NCBI GenBank assembly: GCA_963848675.1
Contig: CAWKEY010000027.1
Span: 62,001 to 126,000 of the forward strand
DNA from: CAWKEY01 sp963848675
GTDB taxonomy: Bacteria > Pseudomonadota > Gammaproteobacteria > Methylococcales > Methylomonadaceae
Direction of reading: 5' to 3'
DNA: 64,000 bases
Positions 55,505 through 64,000 of the stretch are shown one piece after another; positions within the stretch are counted from its first letter, which is position 1, and each line of letters begins with the position of its first letter. The position numbers and the translations under genes were made by a program. A model generated the notes under the pieces. That model was not told the DNA's origin and did no database searches. It worked only from the letters and a program-made list of their open reading frames with translations.

Positions 55505-57321
55505 AATCCTGCCTCCACCTGATCTAAATGCGCTCCGGCATCGTTACGTTTTGCCAATCGCCGGGCTGTTTCCAACGCACCATCCAAATCAAACCCCGGT
55601 TCAAAACTGATTTTTTTCAACTGGCCTTGATACAATTCGGGATAGCGTCCCAAAGTCGATAGCACGGGATTCGCTGCCGTCTTCCCCAAGCCACAGTGGC
55701 TATGTTTTTTCAAAACCTGACAGAGCTCTTCAAGGGCAACTACATCACCCGCCGAACCATGACCTTCAACAATTTTATCAAGCTGCTTTTTTAATAACGA
55801 GGTGCCGACACGGCAGGGCGTACAGAATCCGCAACTTTCATGCGCAAAAAAATGCGTGTAATTATTAACAATATCGAGAATATTTCGACTGTTATTGAAT
55901 ACAACAAATGCACCGCCTGTGGACAAATCCTCAAAAGCCAGCGTACGGTCAAATTCCTGGTTAGAAATAAACGTGCCTGATGGTCCGCCTATTTGAATGC
56001 CCAAGACATCGCCTGCCCCACAATCATTCAAGACCGTCTGGATGGAGGTGCCAAAAGGATATTCGTAAATGCCGGGGCGAGAACAGTCACCGCAAATACT
56101 CAGTAGTTTGCTGCCTTTTGATTTTTCCGTGCCGAAGTTGGCAAACCATTCGCCGCCGTTTACTGCAATAGCCGCCGCCGCCATAAAGGTTTCAACGTTA
56201 TTGACAACGGTGGGCTTGCCTAAATAGCCCTTAACTACTGCGCTAGGCGGACGATTACGGGGAATTCCTATTTTTCCTTCCAGCGATTCCAACAAGGCAG
56301 AACTTTCACCACAAATATAAGCGCCTGCCCCAAGACAGATTTCAATATCAAAATCCAATCCTTGGTTGAGAATATTGTTGCCCAATAAACCAGCCTGACG
56401 GCGCGCATCCAGTACGTTTTGCAGTTTTTCGTAAAGATACAGATATTCGCCACGCATATATATAAAGCCTCGCTTGGCGCCGATAATCGCTGCACACAAG
56501 GTCATGCCTTCAAAAACCTGATGCGCATAAGAATTTAATAACACCCTATCCTTAAAGGTTCCCGGCTCGCCTTCGTCGGCATTACATACGACATAGCGTT
56601 CTAGCTGATATTGCGTAGCGATATCACAAAACGGATCCTCTTCAGGCCCTTCATAACAAAGATGCCATTTCCAGGCGGTGTTATAGCCAGCGCCACCGCG
56701 GCCGCGTAAATCTGACTTATCAATCTCTTCCAAGGTTTCTTTAAGGCCGCGTTTAAACGCCGATTGCAGTGCGGAACCCTGGTTTATCGGATGGTTTAAC
56801 AATAATCCCGGCTTGATAATATTGTCGTCTACCTGAAAAAATTCGCGAGGCCATAGCTCCAGCGGCTCCTGTCGATTGATCAAATCAGTAATCTGATCAA
56901 TCCGTGGGCGATCCAGGCGGGTTAAGGCATAACCGTTCACCAGCCCTGCAGGGCCTTGATCACACATGCCGGTACAGGAGGTATTGTCCAGACTGACGAT
57001 CCCATCTTGACGGACTTCGCCAACCCCCACATTCAGTTTTTCAGACAAGTAGTTGATCAGGCTCTGCTTGCCCAACATGTGATCAGTAATGGAATCACTT
57101 ATAAAAATCTCGTATTGTCCCCGCGGCGTTAAGTGCAAAAAGCTGTAAAACTCGACGACACCGGAAATTTGGGTGCGGGATATGTTTAATACCTCGGCTA
57201 TCTGTTCAATCGCTTGATCCGGAATATAATGAAACCGGGCTTGGACTTCCCTAAGAATATGCAACAAATGCGTTGCCTGGTAGTGATTTTTTTCTGCGAG
57301 ATATTGAATAAATTGTCGCAT
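55501..57321 (-). CDS. hoxF: NAD-reducing hydrogenase diaphorase subunit HoxF, copy 1 (proximal to hoxU)
   Basis: A NuoE-NuoF-like flavoprotein oxidising or reducing NAD(H). Start at ATG 57321 (MRQFIQYLAEKNHYQ) is chosen because the paralogue begins the same way; length 606. The N-terminal thioredoxin-like domain keeps NTSCTGMCDQGPAG. The FMN/NADH part has GRGGAGYNTAWKW and NADEGEPGTFKDR, and the C-terminal [4Fe-4S] site is SCGFCTPCRVG with HSHCGLG. Odd points: the usual CGEE(S/T)ALL reads CGESSALL, and RPPYP reads RPPSA. A short insert (PEEDPFCDIATQYQLE) is absent from copy 2. Altered NAD site or relaxed selection is inferred. Confidence 0.92.
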   Translation of the reverse strand: MRQFIQYLAEKNHYQATHLLHILREVQARFHYIPDQAIEQIAEVLNISRTQISGVVEFYSFLHLTPRGQYEIFISDSITDHMLGKQSLINYLSEKLNVGVGEVRQDGIVSLDNTSCTGMCDQGPAGLVNGYALTRLDRPRIDQITDLINRQEPLELWPREFFQVDDNIIKPGLLLNHPINQGSALQSAFKRGLKETLEEIDKSDLRGRGGAGYNTAWKWHLCYEGPEEDPFCDIATQYQLERYVVCNADEGEPGTFKDRVLLNSYAHQVFEGMTLCAAIIGAKRGFIYMRGEYLYLYEKLQNVLDARRQAGLLGNNILNQGLDFDIEICLGAGAYICGESSALLESLEGKIGIPRNRPPSAVVKGYLGKPTVVNNVETFMAAAAIAVNGGEWFANFGTEKSKGSKLLSICGDCSRPGIYEYPFGTSIQTVLNDCGAGDVLGIQIGGPSGTFISNQEFDRTLAFEDLSTGGAFVVFNNSRNILDIVNNYTHFFAHESCGFCTPCRVGTSLLKKQLDKIVEGHGSAGDVVALEELCQVLKKHSHCGLGKTAANPVLSTLGRYPELYQGQLKKISFEPGFDLDGALETARRLAKRNDAGAHLDQVEAGF

Positions 57322-57381
57322 ATTATGCCCCGGCTTAATCAATCTTGTTAGTCTCTAATATAGAGGATTATGTAACGATAA

Positions 57382-57397
57382 CCAACTTAATTTCCTT
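57382..57397 (-). promoter_or_regulatory. conserved 16-base box upstream of hoxF copy 1
   Basis: AAGGAAATTAAGTTGG on the minus strand, 61 bases before hoxF copy 1. The identical box is at 59294-59309, 55 bases before copy 2. It marks the duplicated upstream region and may be part of a promoter or regulator site. Confidence 0.45.
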
Positions 57398-57451
57398 GTG
57401 CTGGCCTGTCCATGTTCAAAAAGTAGCGCTCTGCCACCAATCGTGACGGCT

Positions 57452-59239
57452 TCACTGATGATCTTCTCCGATTTGCCCTAAATGCGCATCGGCGTCATTA
57501 CGCTTTGCCAACCGTCGCGCCGTCGCCAGCGCGCCATCCAGATCAAATCCGGGTTCATAGCTGATTTTCTTCAACTGCTTTTGATACAGTTCGGGGTAGC
57601 GTTCTAGGGTTGTTAAGAGCGGATTCGCAGCGCTCTGCCCCAATCCGCAATGGCTGTATTTTTTTGTCAATTGACACAATTCTTCCAGTGCCACGACATC
57701 GCCCGCCGAGCCATGACCTTCAATGATTTTATCAAACTGCTTCTTCAACAAGGCTGTTCCCACCCGGCATGGAGTGCAGAAGCCACAACTTTCATGTGTG
57801 AAAAAATGGGTGAAATTCTGCACAATATCCAGGATATTCCGGCTGGTATTGAAAACAATCAACGATCCTGCGGTGGCTAAATCCTCAAAAGCCAGTTGTC
57901 GATCAAATTCCCGGTCAGATATAAACGTTCCTGATGGCCCGCCCACCTGAACGCCCAATACATCAAATGCCCCGCAATCGTCTAAAATAGCCCGGATGCT
58001 GGTTCCAAAGGGGTATTCGTAGATGCCGGGACGCGCGCAGTCGCCGCTGATACTGTGGATTTTGGTGCCCTTCGATTTTTCTGTGCCCACATTTGCAAAC
58101 CAGTTGCCGCCGTTAACGGCAACGCAAGCAGCAGCCATGAATGTCTCAACATTATCAACGACAGTCGGTTTGCCTAAATAACCATTTGTCACCGGGTACG
58201 GCGGGCGGTTTCGCGGAATGCCGCTTTTGCCTTCTAGCGACTCGATTAACGCAGATTCTTCACCGCAAATATAAGCTCCGGCTCCCAGGCAGATTGCAAT
58301 ATCAAAATCCAATCCGGCTCCCAAAATGTTGACGCCCAACAAGCCGGCTTTTCGGCGTTCATCCAACACGCTTTGCAGCTTATCGTAAAGATATAGATAT
58401 TCACCACGTAAATATAAGAAGCCTTGTTGAGCACCTATAATGGCAGCGCATAAGGTCATGCCCTCAAAAACATCATGGGCAAAGGAATTTAATAGCACCC
58501 GGTCCTTGAAAGTTCCCGGCTCACCCTCGTCTGCATTGCAAACCACATAGCGATGGCTATCGTGTGCTTCGGAGCAAAACCGCCATTTCAGTGCGGTATT
58601 AAATCCGGCGCCTCCTCGCCCCCGTAATCCTGACTTTTCGAGCTCAGCCAGGGTTGCTTTAAGACCTCTTTTCAACATTGCCCTGAGAGCGGCGCCTTGC
58701 TCAATCTGTTGTTTCAACAACGGGCCGGCTCTGAGTATATTGTCTTCCACCCTAAACAACTCGGCAGGCCATTCGGCACGCGGCTGTTGCCGATTAATTA
58801 AATCGGCAATTTGTTCAATTCTTGACATGTCCAGGCGCGTTAAAGCATACCCATTAACCAGTCCGGCCGGGCCTTGGTCGCACATGCCTGTGCAGGAAGT
58901 ATTATCCAGACTGACCACGCCGTCTTGGCGTACTTCACCGATGGCAACGTTCAGTTTTTGGGCGAAATAGTCGATCAGGTTTTTCTTGCCCAGCATGTGA
59001 TCAGTAATCGAATCACTAATCAATAGATCATACTGGCCTCTGGGCGTTAAATGAAAAAAACTGTAGAATTCAACAACGCTGATAATTTGGGTACGGGGAA
59101 TTTGTAACAACTTAGCCAGCTGCTCTATCGCGGACCCAGGAATATGCTGGTAGCTGGACTGGATTTCCCGGAGAATCATCAACAAATGCGTTGACTGGTG
59201 CTGAAATTTTTCTACGAGGGCATCAATAAACTGGCGCAT
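57452..59239 (-). CDS. hoxF: NAD-reducing hydrogenase diaphorase subunit HoxF, copy 2 (first gene of the cluster)
   Basis: A 595-residue paralogue of the hoxF at 55501-57321, clearly alike over its whole length but with many substitutions. All canonical residues are kept here: GRGGAGFNTALKW, NADEGEPGTFKDR, CGEESALIESLEG, RPPYPVTNGYLGKPTVVDN and SCGFCTPCRVG with YSHCGLG. It lies 130 bases upstream of copy 1 with an upstream region that shares a 16-base box. On sequence it is the better candidate for the catalytic NADH subunit. Confidence 0.92.
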   Translation of the reverse strand: MRQFIDALVEKFQHQSTHLLMILREIQSSYQHIPGSAIEQLAKLLQIPRTQIISVVEFYSFFHLTPRGQYDLLISDSITDHMLGKKNLIDYFAQKLNVAIGEVRQDGVVSLDNTSCTGMCDQGPAGLVNGYALTRLDMSRIEQIADLINRQQPRAEWPAELFRVEDNILRAGPLLKQQIEQGAALRAMLKRGLKATLAELEKSGLRGRGGAGFNTALKWRFCSEAHDSHRYVVCNADEGEPGTFKDRVLLNSFAHDVFEGMTLCAAIIGAQQGFLYLRGEYLYLYDKLQSVLDERRKAGLLGVNILGAGLDFDIAICLGAGAYICGEESALIESLEGKSGIPRNRPPYPVTNGYLGKPTVVDNVETFMAAACVAVNGGNWFANVGTEKSKGTKIHSISGDCARPGIYEYPFGTSIRAILDDCGAFDVLGVQVGGPSGTFISDREFDRQLAFEDLATAGSLIVFNTSRNILDIVQNFTHFFTHESCGFCTPCRVGTALLKKQFDKIIEGHGSAGDVVALEELCQLTKKYSHCGLGQSAANPLLTTLERYPELYQKQLKKISYEPGFDLDGALATARRLAKRNDADAHLGQIGEDHQ

Positions 59240-59293
59240 TTTATCTCCCGGCTTAATCGATATTTCACTATTCAGTAGAGAATTTATTCATAT

Positions 59294-59309
59294 CCAACTT
59301 AATTTCCTT
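59294..59309 (-). promoter_or_regulatory. conserved 16-base box upstream of hoxF copy 2
   Basis: AAGGAAATTAAGTTGG on the minus strand, identical to 57382-57397 and at a similar distance from its gene. It lies in the divergent interval between hoxF and dciA. Confidence 0.45.
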
Positions 59310-59371
59310 ACGATTTTGCCCTTTTCGAAAATCTATAACCTCCTAGGCCAGACTATTATCCATGAATTGTG

Positions 59372-59827
59372 ATGCTTACTAAAAACGCTACCTTTAAAAC
59401 GGCCCTGTCCTATCAAAGCCGCGCCATTGCGAATTTTTACAGCCGGATTGAACAACAACAACGGATTCTACAAGAGATTCAGGCGGTATTGCCGGATGAT
59501 TTAAAATGTCATGCACGGCACTGCGTCATCAGCAACAAGAAACTGCTTGTGTATACGGACTCCGCCACATGGGCATCGCAATTGCGTTTTTATAAACAAG
59601 CCATTCTTGCCGCTATCGCACCGGTAACAAAAGAAACCGTCGAGATGATGCAGCTGAAACTACTCACTAAGCAGCCGACAACCGACATCCAGAAAGGCCG
59701 TAAGGCAAATTTGCCGTCGCCTGAAAAAATAAGGCTCATCCGAAATCATGGACTCACGATGCCGGATGAGCGATTGAAGCAAGCGCTGCTAAAGTTAAGC
59801 GCAACGCTGGAACGGTTGTCCGAATAA
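59372..59827 (+). CDS. DUF721/DciA-like protein
   Basis: A 151-residue protein (ATG 59372; GTG 59369 also in frame) with a helical N-terminus and a KH-like block, HCVISNKKLLVYTDSATWAS then QLRFYKQAILAAI, near residues 50-85, characteristic of the DUF721/DciA family. DciA proteins load the replicative helicase in bacteria without DnaC. In relatives this gene sits between lpxC and secA; here it converges on lpxC with a 24-base gap but is separated from secA by the hydrogenase region. Function by family. Confidence 0.75.
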   Translation: MLTKNATFKTALSYQSRAIANFYSRIEQQQRILQEIQAVLPDDLKCHARHCVISNKKLLVYTDSATWASQLRFYKQAILAAIAPVTKETVEMMQLKLLTKQPTTDIQKGRKANLPSPEKIRLIRNHGLTMPDERLKQALLKLSATLERLSE

Positions 59828-59851
59828 TATCGGACCCGGCTTGAAGGGACT

Positions 59852-60775
59852 TTAGGCAGCGGGTCTTGGTGATTGCGCTGCACGCATAAAAGAAATCGGG
59901 GCTGACTCTTCTTCGCTAAAGGTCACCATTTCCCAGGCATCCTTGTCATCGAGCAAGGTGCGAAGCAATTTATTGTTCAGGCCATGTCCGGATTTATAGC
60001 CGGTGAAGGCACCGATCAAACTATGCCCCAACAGGTATAAGTCACCAATAGCGTCCAGAATTTTGTGCTTAACAAATTCATCTGCATAACGCAGACCGTC
60101 TTCATTCATCACTTTGCCCTCATCTACCACGATTGCATTATCAAGACTGCCGCCCAAAGCCAGATTATTCTCGCGGAGCATATCAATATCTTTCATGAAA
60201 CCGAAGGTTCTGGCACGACTGACTTCCTTAACAAATGTGGTGGATGAAAAATCCATGGTCGCGGTCTTGACGTGCTCTGGAAAAGCCGGATGCTCAAAAT
60301 CGATGGTAAAGGTCACTTTAAAACCATCAAAAGGTTCGAAAGCAGCCCATTTATCATCTTCATCTACTCTTATGCTGCGCTTGATGCGTATATACTGTTT
60401 TGGGCAGTCCTGTTCTTCGACTCCAGCCGATTGCAGCAAAAATACGAAAGGGCCGGCACTGCCGTCCATGATCGGCACCTCGCCTGCGCTCACATCAATG
60501 ATGGCATTATCAATTCCCAATCCTGCAAAAGCAGAAAGTAAATGTTCGATGGTTGAAATTTTTATGTCGCCGGCAACCAGTGTTGTAGACAACACGGTTT
60601 CACCTACATTAAGTGGCGTGGCCTCAATAACAACAGGCTTTTCTAAGTCAACGCGGCGAAACCTGATGCCCGTATTGGGCTCAGCCGGACGCAAAGTCAA
60701 ATACACTTTTTCACCCGTATGTAATCCTACGCCGGTGGCTCTAATTGTATTTTTTAAAGTTCGCTGCTTAATCAT
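59852..60775 (-). CDS. lpxC: UDP-3-O-acyl-N-acetylglucosamine deacetylase LpxC
   Basis: Zinc amidase that commits the cell to lipid A synthesis. ATG 60775 gives 307 residues starting [20 protein letters not shown], the family N-terminus; 15 codons upstream are open but not conserved. [20 protein letters not shown] near residues 75-94 holds a zinc His, and [16 protein letters not shown] with [15 protein letters not shown] near 235-265 supplies further zinc and catalytic residues. It follows ftsZ as in most gammaproteobacteria. Confidence 0.96.
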   Translation of the reverse strand: MIKQRTLKNTIRATGVGLHTGEKVYLTLRPAEPNTGIRFRRVDLEKPVVIEATPLNVGETVLSTTLVAGDIKISTIEHLLSAFAGLGIDNAIIDVSAGEVPIMDGSAGPFVFLLQSAGVEEQDCPKQYIRIKRSIRVDEDDKWAAFEPFDGFKVTFTIDFEHPAFPEHVKTATMDFSSTTFVKEVSRARTFGFMKDIDMLRENNLALGGSLDNAIVVDEGKVMNEDGLRYADEFVKHKILDAIGDLYLLGHSLIGAFTGYKSGHGLNNKLLRTLLDDKDAWEMVTFSEEESAPISFMRAAQSPRPAA

Positions 60776-60819
60776 AAAATAAATAACGCCGAATAAAGGT
60801 AATAACTGGAATTTTATCA

Positions 60820-60930
60820 TAATAGCCTCCGAAACAAGAGGCTATTCCAACTTTGCCATAAATAAACAAGCGACGCCACAGAAACTATAACACTATATAT
60901 TGCCACCCCAACCTTTTCACTTTGAAAAGG
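60820..60930. other. two hairpins between ftsZ and lpxC
   Basis: aatagcctc/gaggctatt (60820-60828 with 60837-60845, 9 bp perfect) and ccttttca/tgaaaagg (60912-60919 with 60923-60930, 8 bp perfect, 3-base loop). Neither has a T tract. They may modulate read-through or mRNA stability between ftsZ and lpxC. Confidence 0.5.
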
Positions 60931-60958
60931 CCGAGGTGTCTCAGTAACCCGCAGGCAA

Positions 60959-62122
60959 TTAATCAGCCTGACGTCTTAGAAAAGCTGGAATATCCAGATA
61001 ATCCAAATCCATCTCTTTTTTGGGCTGTGCGCCAAACCGGGTTTCTCTGCCTTCCGCTCTGTTTTCGGAGCGTTGACGCAGTACCGCCGGCTTTTCCAGT
61101 TCATCGTAGTTGATCACGCCGGCAACAACTTTCTGTACCAGTTTGACAGGTGCCTTAAGCGCTTGAGGGGGCAAGCCCATACCAGTCGCAAGCACCGTTA
61201 CTTTAATTTCGTCGCCCAAACTCGGGTCAATAGCAGTTCCGATCTTGATCACGGCGTCTTCGGAGGCAAATTGATGAACGATATTGCCCACTTCATCAAA
61301 TTCGGCAATACCCATATTGGCCGCCGTAATATTGACCAAAATCCCGCGCGCGCCCTGCAGATTGATATCTTCCAGTAATGGGCAGGCGATTGCTTTTTCC
61401 GCAGCTTGCCGCGCCCGATGTTCGCCAGTTGCCGACCCCATACCCATAATGGCCGCACCCATGCCGGACATCACTGTTCTAACATCGGCGAAATCGACGT
61501 TAATCATACCCGGATGCACTATCAGCTCGGTAATGCCCTGTACTGCATCGAGCAGTACGCCATTAGCGGCTTTAAACGCATCCATCAAGGAAGTAGTACC
61601 CCCCAATACCGGCAGCAACTTTTGATTGGGAATGGTAATCAGTGAGTCAACATATCTTTCCAGCTCTGCAATGCCGGCTTCCGCCACAGCCTGCTTCTTT
61701 TTGCCTTCAAACAGAAAGGGTTTCGTCACAACTGCGACAGTCAGTATACCCATTTCCCGGGCAACTTCGGCAATCACCGGAATCGCGCCCGTACCCGTGC
61801 CACCGCCCATGCCTGCGGTCAGGAACAACATATCGGCACCCTTAATAACCTCCTTGATGCGGTCTTTATTTTCCTCAGCGGCCTTTCTGCCAATTTCAGG
61901 ATCAGTACCTGCTCCCAGCCCCTTGGTCAACTCAACACCTAGTTGAATAATAGTGTCAATATTCAGTTTTCTAAGCGCTTGTGCATCGGTATTCGCACAG
62001 ATAAACTCAACGCCATCAATATGGCTTTCCACCATGTGATTGACTGCATTGCCGCCACCGCCACCGACACCAATCACCTTGATCACTGCGATATCGCTAC
62101 TATCTATTAATTCATATGCCAT
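60959..62122 (-). CDS. ftsZ: cell division protein FtsZ
   Basis: The tubulin-like GTPase that forms the Z-ring. ATG 62122 (MAYELIDSSDIAVIKVIGVG) is favoured because AAGAGG lies 8 bases before it; GTG 62131 and ATG 62128 are in frame too. VIGVGGGGGNAVNHM is the first GTP loop, and the tubulin signature TAGMGGGTGTGAIP lies near residue 104. The C-terminus LDYLDIPAFLRRQAD is the conserved peptide that binds FtsA and ZipA. Length 387. Confidence 0.97.
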   Translation of the reverse strand: MAYELIDSSDIAVIKVIGVGGGGGNAVNHMVESHIDGVEFICANTDAQALRKLNIDTIIQLGVELTKGLGAGTDPEIGRKAAEENKDRIKEVIKGADMLFLTAGMGGGTGTGAIPVIAEVAREMGILTVAVVTKPFLFEGKKKQAVAEAGIAELERYVDSLITIPNQKLLPVLGGTTSLMDAFKAANGVLLDAVQGITELIVHPGMINVDFADVRTVMSGMGAAIMGMGSATGEHRARQAAEKAIACPLLEDINLQGARGILVNITAANMGIAEFDEVGNIVHQFASEDAVIKIGTAIDPSLGDEIKVTVLATGMGLPPQALKAPVKLVQKVVAGVINYDELEKPAVLRQRSENRAEGRETRFGAQPKKEMDLDYLDIPAFLRRQAD

Positions 62123-62156
62123 CTTCATCACCTCTTAAAATAACCAGCCAAATATA

Positions 62157-63383
62157 TTAAAAATTACCTTGAAACCAACTTTTCATTTTTGCAAACAACC
62201 CTGAGCCATCAGCGCCAATACTTCTGTCTCCACCCTGATGCTCTTTGCCGTACATTAGCAAGCCGACACCTGTGGAGTGCGCCGGATTTTTCACCACTTC
62301 TGTTAATCCTGTTACATTTTGGGGTATGCCCATTCGAACCGGCATGTGAAAGATTTCTTCCGCCAGCTCGATTAATCCCATCACTCTTGAGCTGCCGCCG
62401 GTCAACACAATGCCGGCAGCAATCAATTCTTCATAGCCGCTACGCCTCAGTTCTGCCTGAACCAGCAACATCAACTCTTCATAACGCGGCTCTATAATCT
62501 CGGCCAGGTTTTGCGTTGAAATTTTGCGCGGCGCGCGGTCTCCGATGCTCGGCACTTCTATCGAGCCATCGACCTGAGCCAATTGTGTCAGTGCACAAGC
62601 ATATTTACGCTTGATATCCTCTGCGTTCATCGTCGGGGTGCGTAATGCAACCGCAATATCATTGGTGACCTGATCGCCAGCTATGGGGATAACTGCGGTA
62701 TGCTTAATCGCTCCCTCTACAAATATGGCGATATCGGTAGTGCCGCCGCCAATATCGATAAGACAAACGCCCAATTCTTTTTCATCTTCCGTGAGCACCG
62801 AGTTACAGGATGCCAATTGTTCCAGCACCATATCATCGACTTCCAGACCGCAACGCCGGATACATTTGATAATATTCTGCGCCGCGCTGACACTGCCGGT
62901 GACCATATGCACTTTTGCTTCCAGGCGTATGCCGGACATGCCGATAGGCTCTTTAATGCCGTCCTGAAGATCAATCACAAATTCCTGCGGCAAGATATGC
63001 AATATCTTCTGATCCGCTGGAATGGCAACAGCACGCGCCGAATCGATGACTCTGTCTATATCATATTGGGTTACTTCCTTATCCTTAATTGCGACGATGC
63101 CATGAGAATTGAGACTTCTAATATGACTGCCTGCGATACCGGCAAATACAGACTTGATCTGACAGCCGGCCATTAATTCAGCCTCTTCAACAGCGCGCTG
63201 TATCGATTGCACGGTCGACTCCAGATTAACAACCACGCCTTTTTTGAGTCCGCGCGAGGCTGTTGTGCCTATGCCGATAACCTCAATATTCCCGTCATTA
63301 GTAAGCTCGCCCACAATAGCCGCAACCTTGGAGGTACCGATATCCAGTCCGACTATTAAATTACGCTCTGTTTTTTTTGCCAT
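62157..63383 (-). CDS. ftsA: cell division protein FtsA
   Basis: An actin-like protein that tethers FtsZ to the membrane. ATG 63383 gives 408 residues starting MAKKTERNLIVGLDIGTSKV with the phosphate-1 loop. LIDIGGGTTDIAIFVEGAI near 200 and IVLTGGSSRVMGL near 330 complete the nucleotide site. The C-terminus SGLFAKMKSWFQGNF is the amphipathic membrane-targeting helix. The start overlaps the end of ftsQ by 23 bases. Confidence 0.97.
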   Translation of the reverse strand: MAKKTERNLIVGLDIGTSKVAAIVGELTNDGNIEVIGIGTTASRGLKKGVVVNLESTVQSIQRAVEEAELMAGCQIKSVFAGIAGSHIRSLNSHGIVAIKDKEVTQYDIDRVIDSARAVAIPADQKILHILPQEFVIDLQDGIKEPIGMSGIRLEAKVHMVTGSVSAAQNIIKCIRRCGLEVDDMVLEQLASCNSVLTEDEKELGVCLIDIGGGTTDIAIFVEGAIKHTAVIPIAGDQVTNDIAVALRTPTMNAEDIKRKYACALTQLAQVDGSIEVPSIGDRAPRKISTQNLAEIIEPRYEELMLLVQAELRRSGYEELIAAGIVLTGGSSRVMGLIELAEEIFHMPVRMGIPQNVTGLTEVVKNPAHSTGVGLLMYGKEHQGGDRSIGADGSGLFAKMKSWFQGNF

Positions 63384-64000
63384 TTTCTTTACTCTGAATC
63401 GCCTTTTGTACTTTTCCGTCAATTTGCTTATCTGGATTTGCAATTTTCTTCCAGTCTATTTCTTCACTTTCCGGTTTCCACGAGACGGCATAACCGTTGG
63501 TATATCTCAAATCCACTATGGCCATGGCCTCTACCTGCTCCTGCCCCAAGACTGTCAACGTTCTCAGAAACCGCTGTAATTTCATTAACGGTTCATTTCG
63601 CCCCAGCAATATTTCCAACCCGCTTGCCAATTTGAGCGACCATGACCAGCGATCATTGACCTTAAATTCGGCCAGTTCCATGGCTTGGTCAGCCAATGCC
63701 GTTTTTACGCCTTTCATGATTTCCAGCGTCTTCTTTTGCTGTGTCTCAGGCCCTGTCAGCAAAGGCAGAAACTGAAACTGATCTACATTATTCGGACTAA
63801 ATACCTCGCCGCGTTCATTCAACAGGCTTTTTTCGCCCCATCGTACATAAGGCTTTTGCTCACGCACCTTGATATCAATGGCATCAGGCCAGACCCGTTT
63901 AACGGTCACCGATTCCACCCACGGCAACTGCGCCACGGCGTTATGGATTGCCTGCATGTCCGCGGCAAAAAAACCGGTCATCACCAAGGGCCGTAAAGTC
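63361..64000 (-). CDS. ftsQ: cell division protein FtsQ, 5' end beyond the window
   Basis: The frame is open to the last base of the window, so the cytoplasmic tail and transmembrane helix are missing. What is present is the POTRA domain (LRPLVMTGFFAADMQAIHNA onward, with WVESVTVKRVWPDAIDIKVR) and the beta domain with VDLRYTNGYAVSW near the end. The Lys-rich C-terminus (KAIQSKENGKKNRA) follows. FtsQ is the bitopic scaffold linking FtsB/FtsL to the divisome. Position before ftsA fits. Confidence 0.94.
   Translation of the reverse strand, partial: TLRPLVMTGFFAADMQAIHNAVAQLPWVESVTVKRVWPDAIDIKVREQKPYVRWGEKSLLNERGEVFSPNNVDQFQFLPLLTGPETQQKKTLEIMKGVKTALADQAMELAEFKVNDRWSWSLKLASGLEILLGRNEPLMKLQRFLRTLTVLGQEQVEAMAIVDLRYTNGYAVSWKPESEEIDWKKIANPDKQIDGKVQKAIQSKENGKKNRA

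Overview
The window reads as a chromosomal segment of a gammaproteobacterium. The evidence is the type IV pilus order pilM-N-O-P-Q followed by aroK, aroB and damX, the division run ftsQ-ftsA-ftsZ-lpxC followed by a DciA-like gene and secA, and the order rhodanese-secB-gpsA. A methanotroph of the Methylococcales would fit, but no methane-oxidation gene lies here, so the genus is a guess. Base composition is moderate, and most reading frames are tightly packed on the minus strand after position 17 kb.

Layout. 1-4.4 kb: end of a cobalamin pathway (cobT, cobS, cobC), then trpD and trpC. 4.4-9.6 kb: a disturbed accessory patch. It holds an AT-rich two-gene DUF262 + HEPN module (candidate defence system), three copies of a palindromic repeat, a tandemly duplicated 3' half of an asparaginase gene and an IS4-family insertion sequence inserted into the duplicate. 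9.7-14.9 kb: folA, a Tat-exported Met-rich multicopper oxidase, a gutted M20 amidohydrolase, ribA, a methyltransferase and a TauE-like permease. 15-17 kb: a graveyard of truncated genes around an IS66 remnant, then a small Lys/Pro-rich winged-helix protein and tRNA-Thr(CGU).

17.8-24.2 kb: glk, a DUF411 protein, yjbQ, hemE, damX, aroB, aroK. 24.4-29.5 kb: pilQ (interrupted by a frameshift in a Gln/Gly-rich linker), pilP, pilO, pilN, pilM. 29.5-30.7 kb: about 1.2 kb with no recognisable gene. 30.7-49.7 kb: rpmE, xthA, an AmpG-like permease, nhaD, a sulfite/nitrite reductase with DUF934 partner, ctpA, envC, gpmI, an ArsR regulator, rhodanese, secB, gpsA, trmL, glgP, secA. 49.8-59.3 kb: an NAD-reducing [NiFe] hydrogenase region (hypF remnant, hypC with Cys2 changed to Arg, a PurN-like formyltransferase, cspA, hoxW, hoxH, hoxY, hoxU and two tandem hoxF genes) lying between secA and dciA. 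59.4-64 kb: dciA, lpxC, ftsZ, ftsA and the 3' part of ftsQ, which runs off the window end.

How it works together: hoxF-hoxU form the NADH dehydrogenase half and hoxY-hoxH the hydrogenase half of a cytoplasmic H2:NAD+ oxidoreductase, with HoxW maturing HoxH. The adjacent hyp genes look decayed, so metal-centre assembly must depend on hyp genes elsewhere if the enzyme is active. The strongest candidates for something new are the DUF262-HEPN cassette between palindromic repeats and the diverged tandem hoxF pair. Several genes (M20 amidohydrolase, hypF, asparaginase copy, IS4 transposase, IS66 transposase, pilQ) are broken, which suggests ongoing local gene decay.
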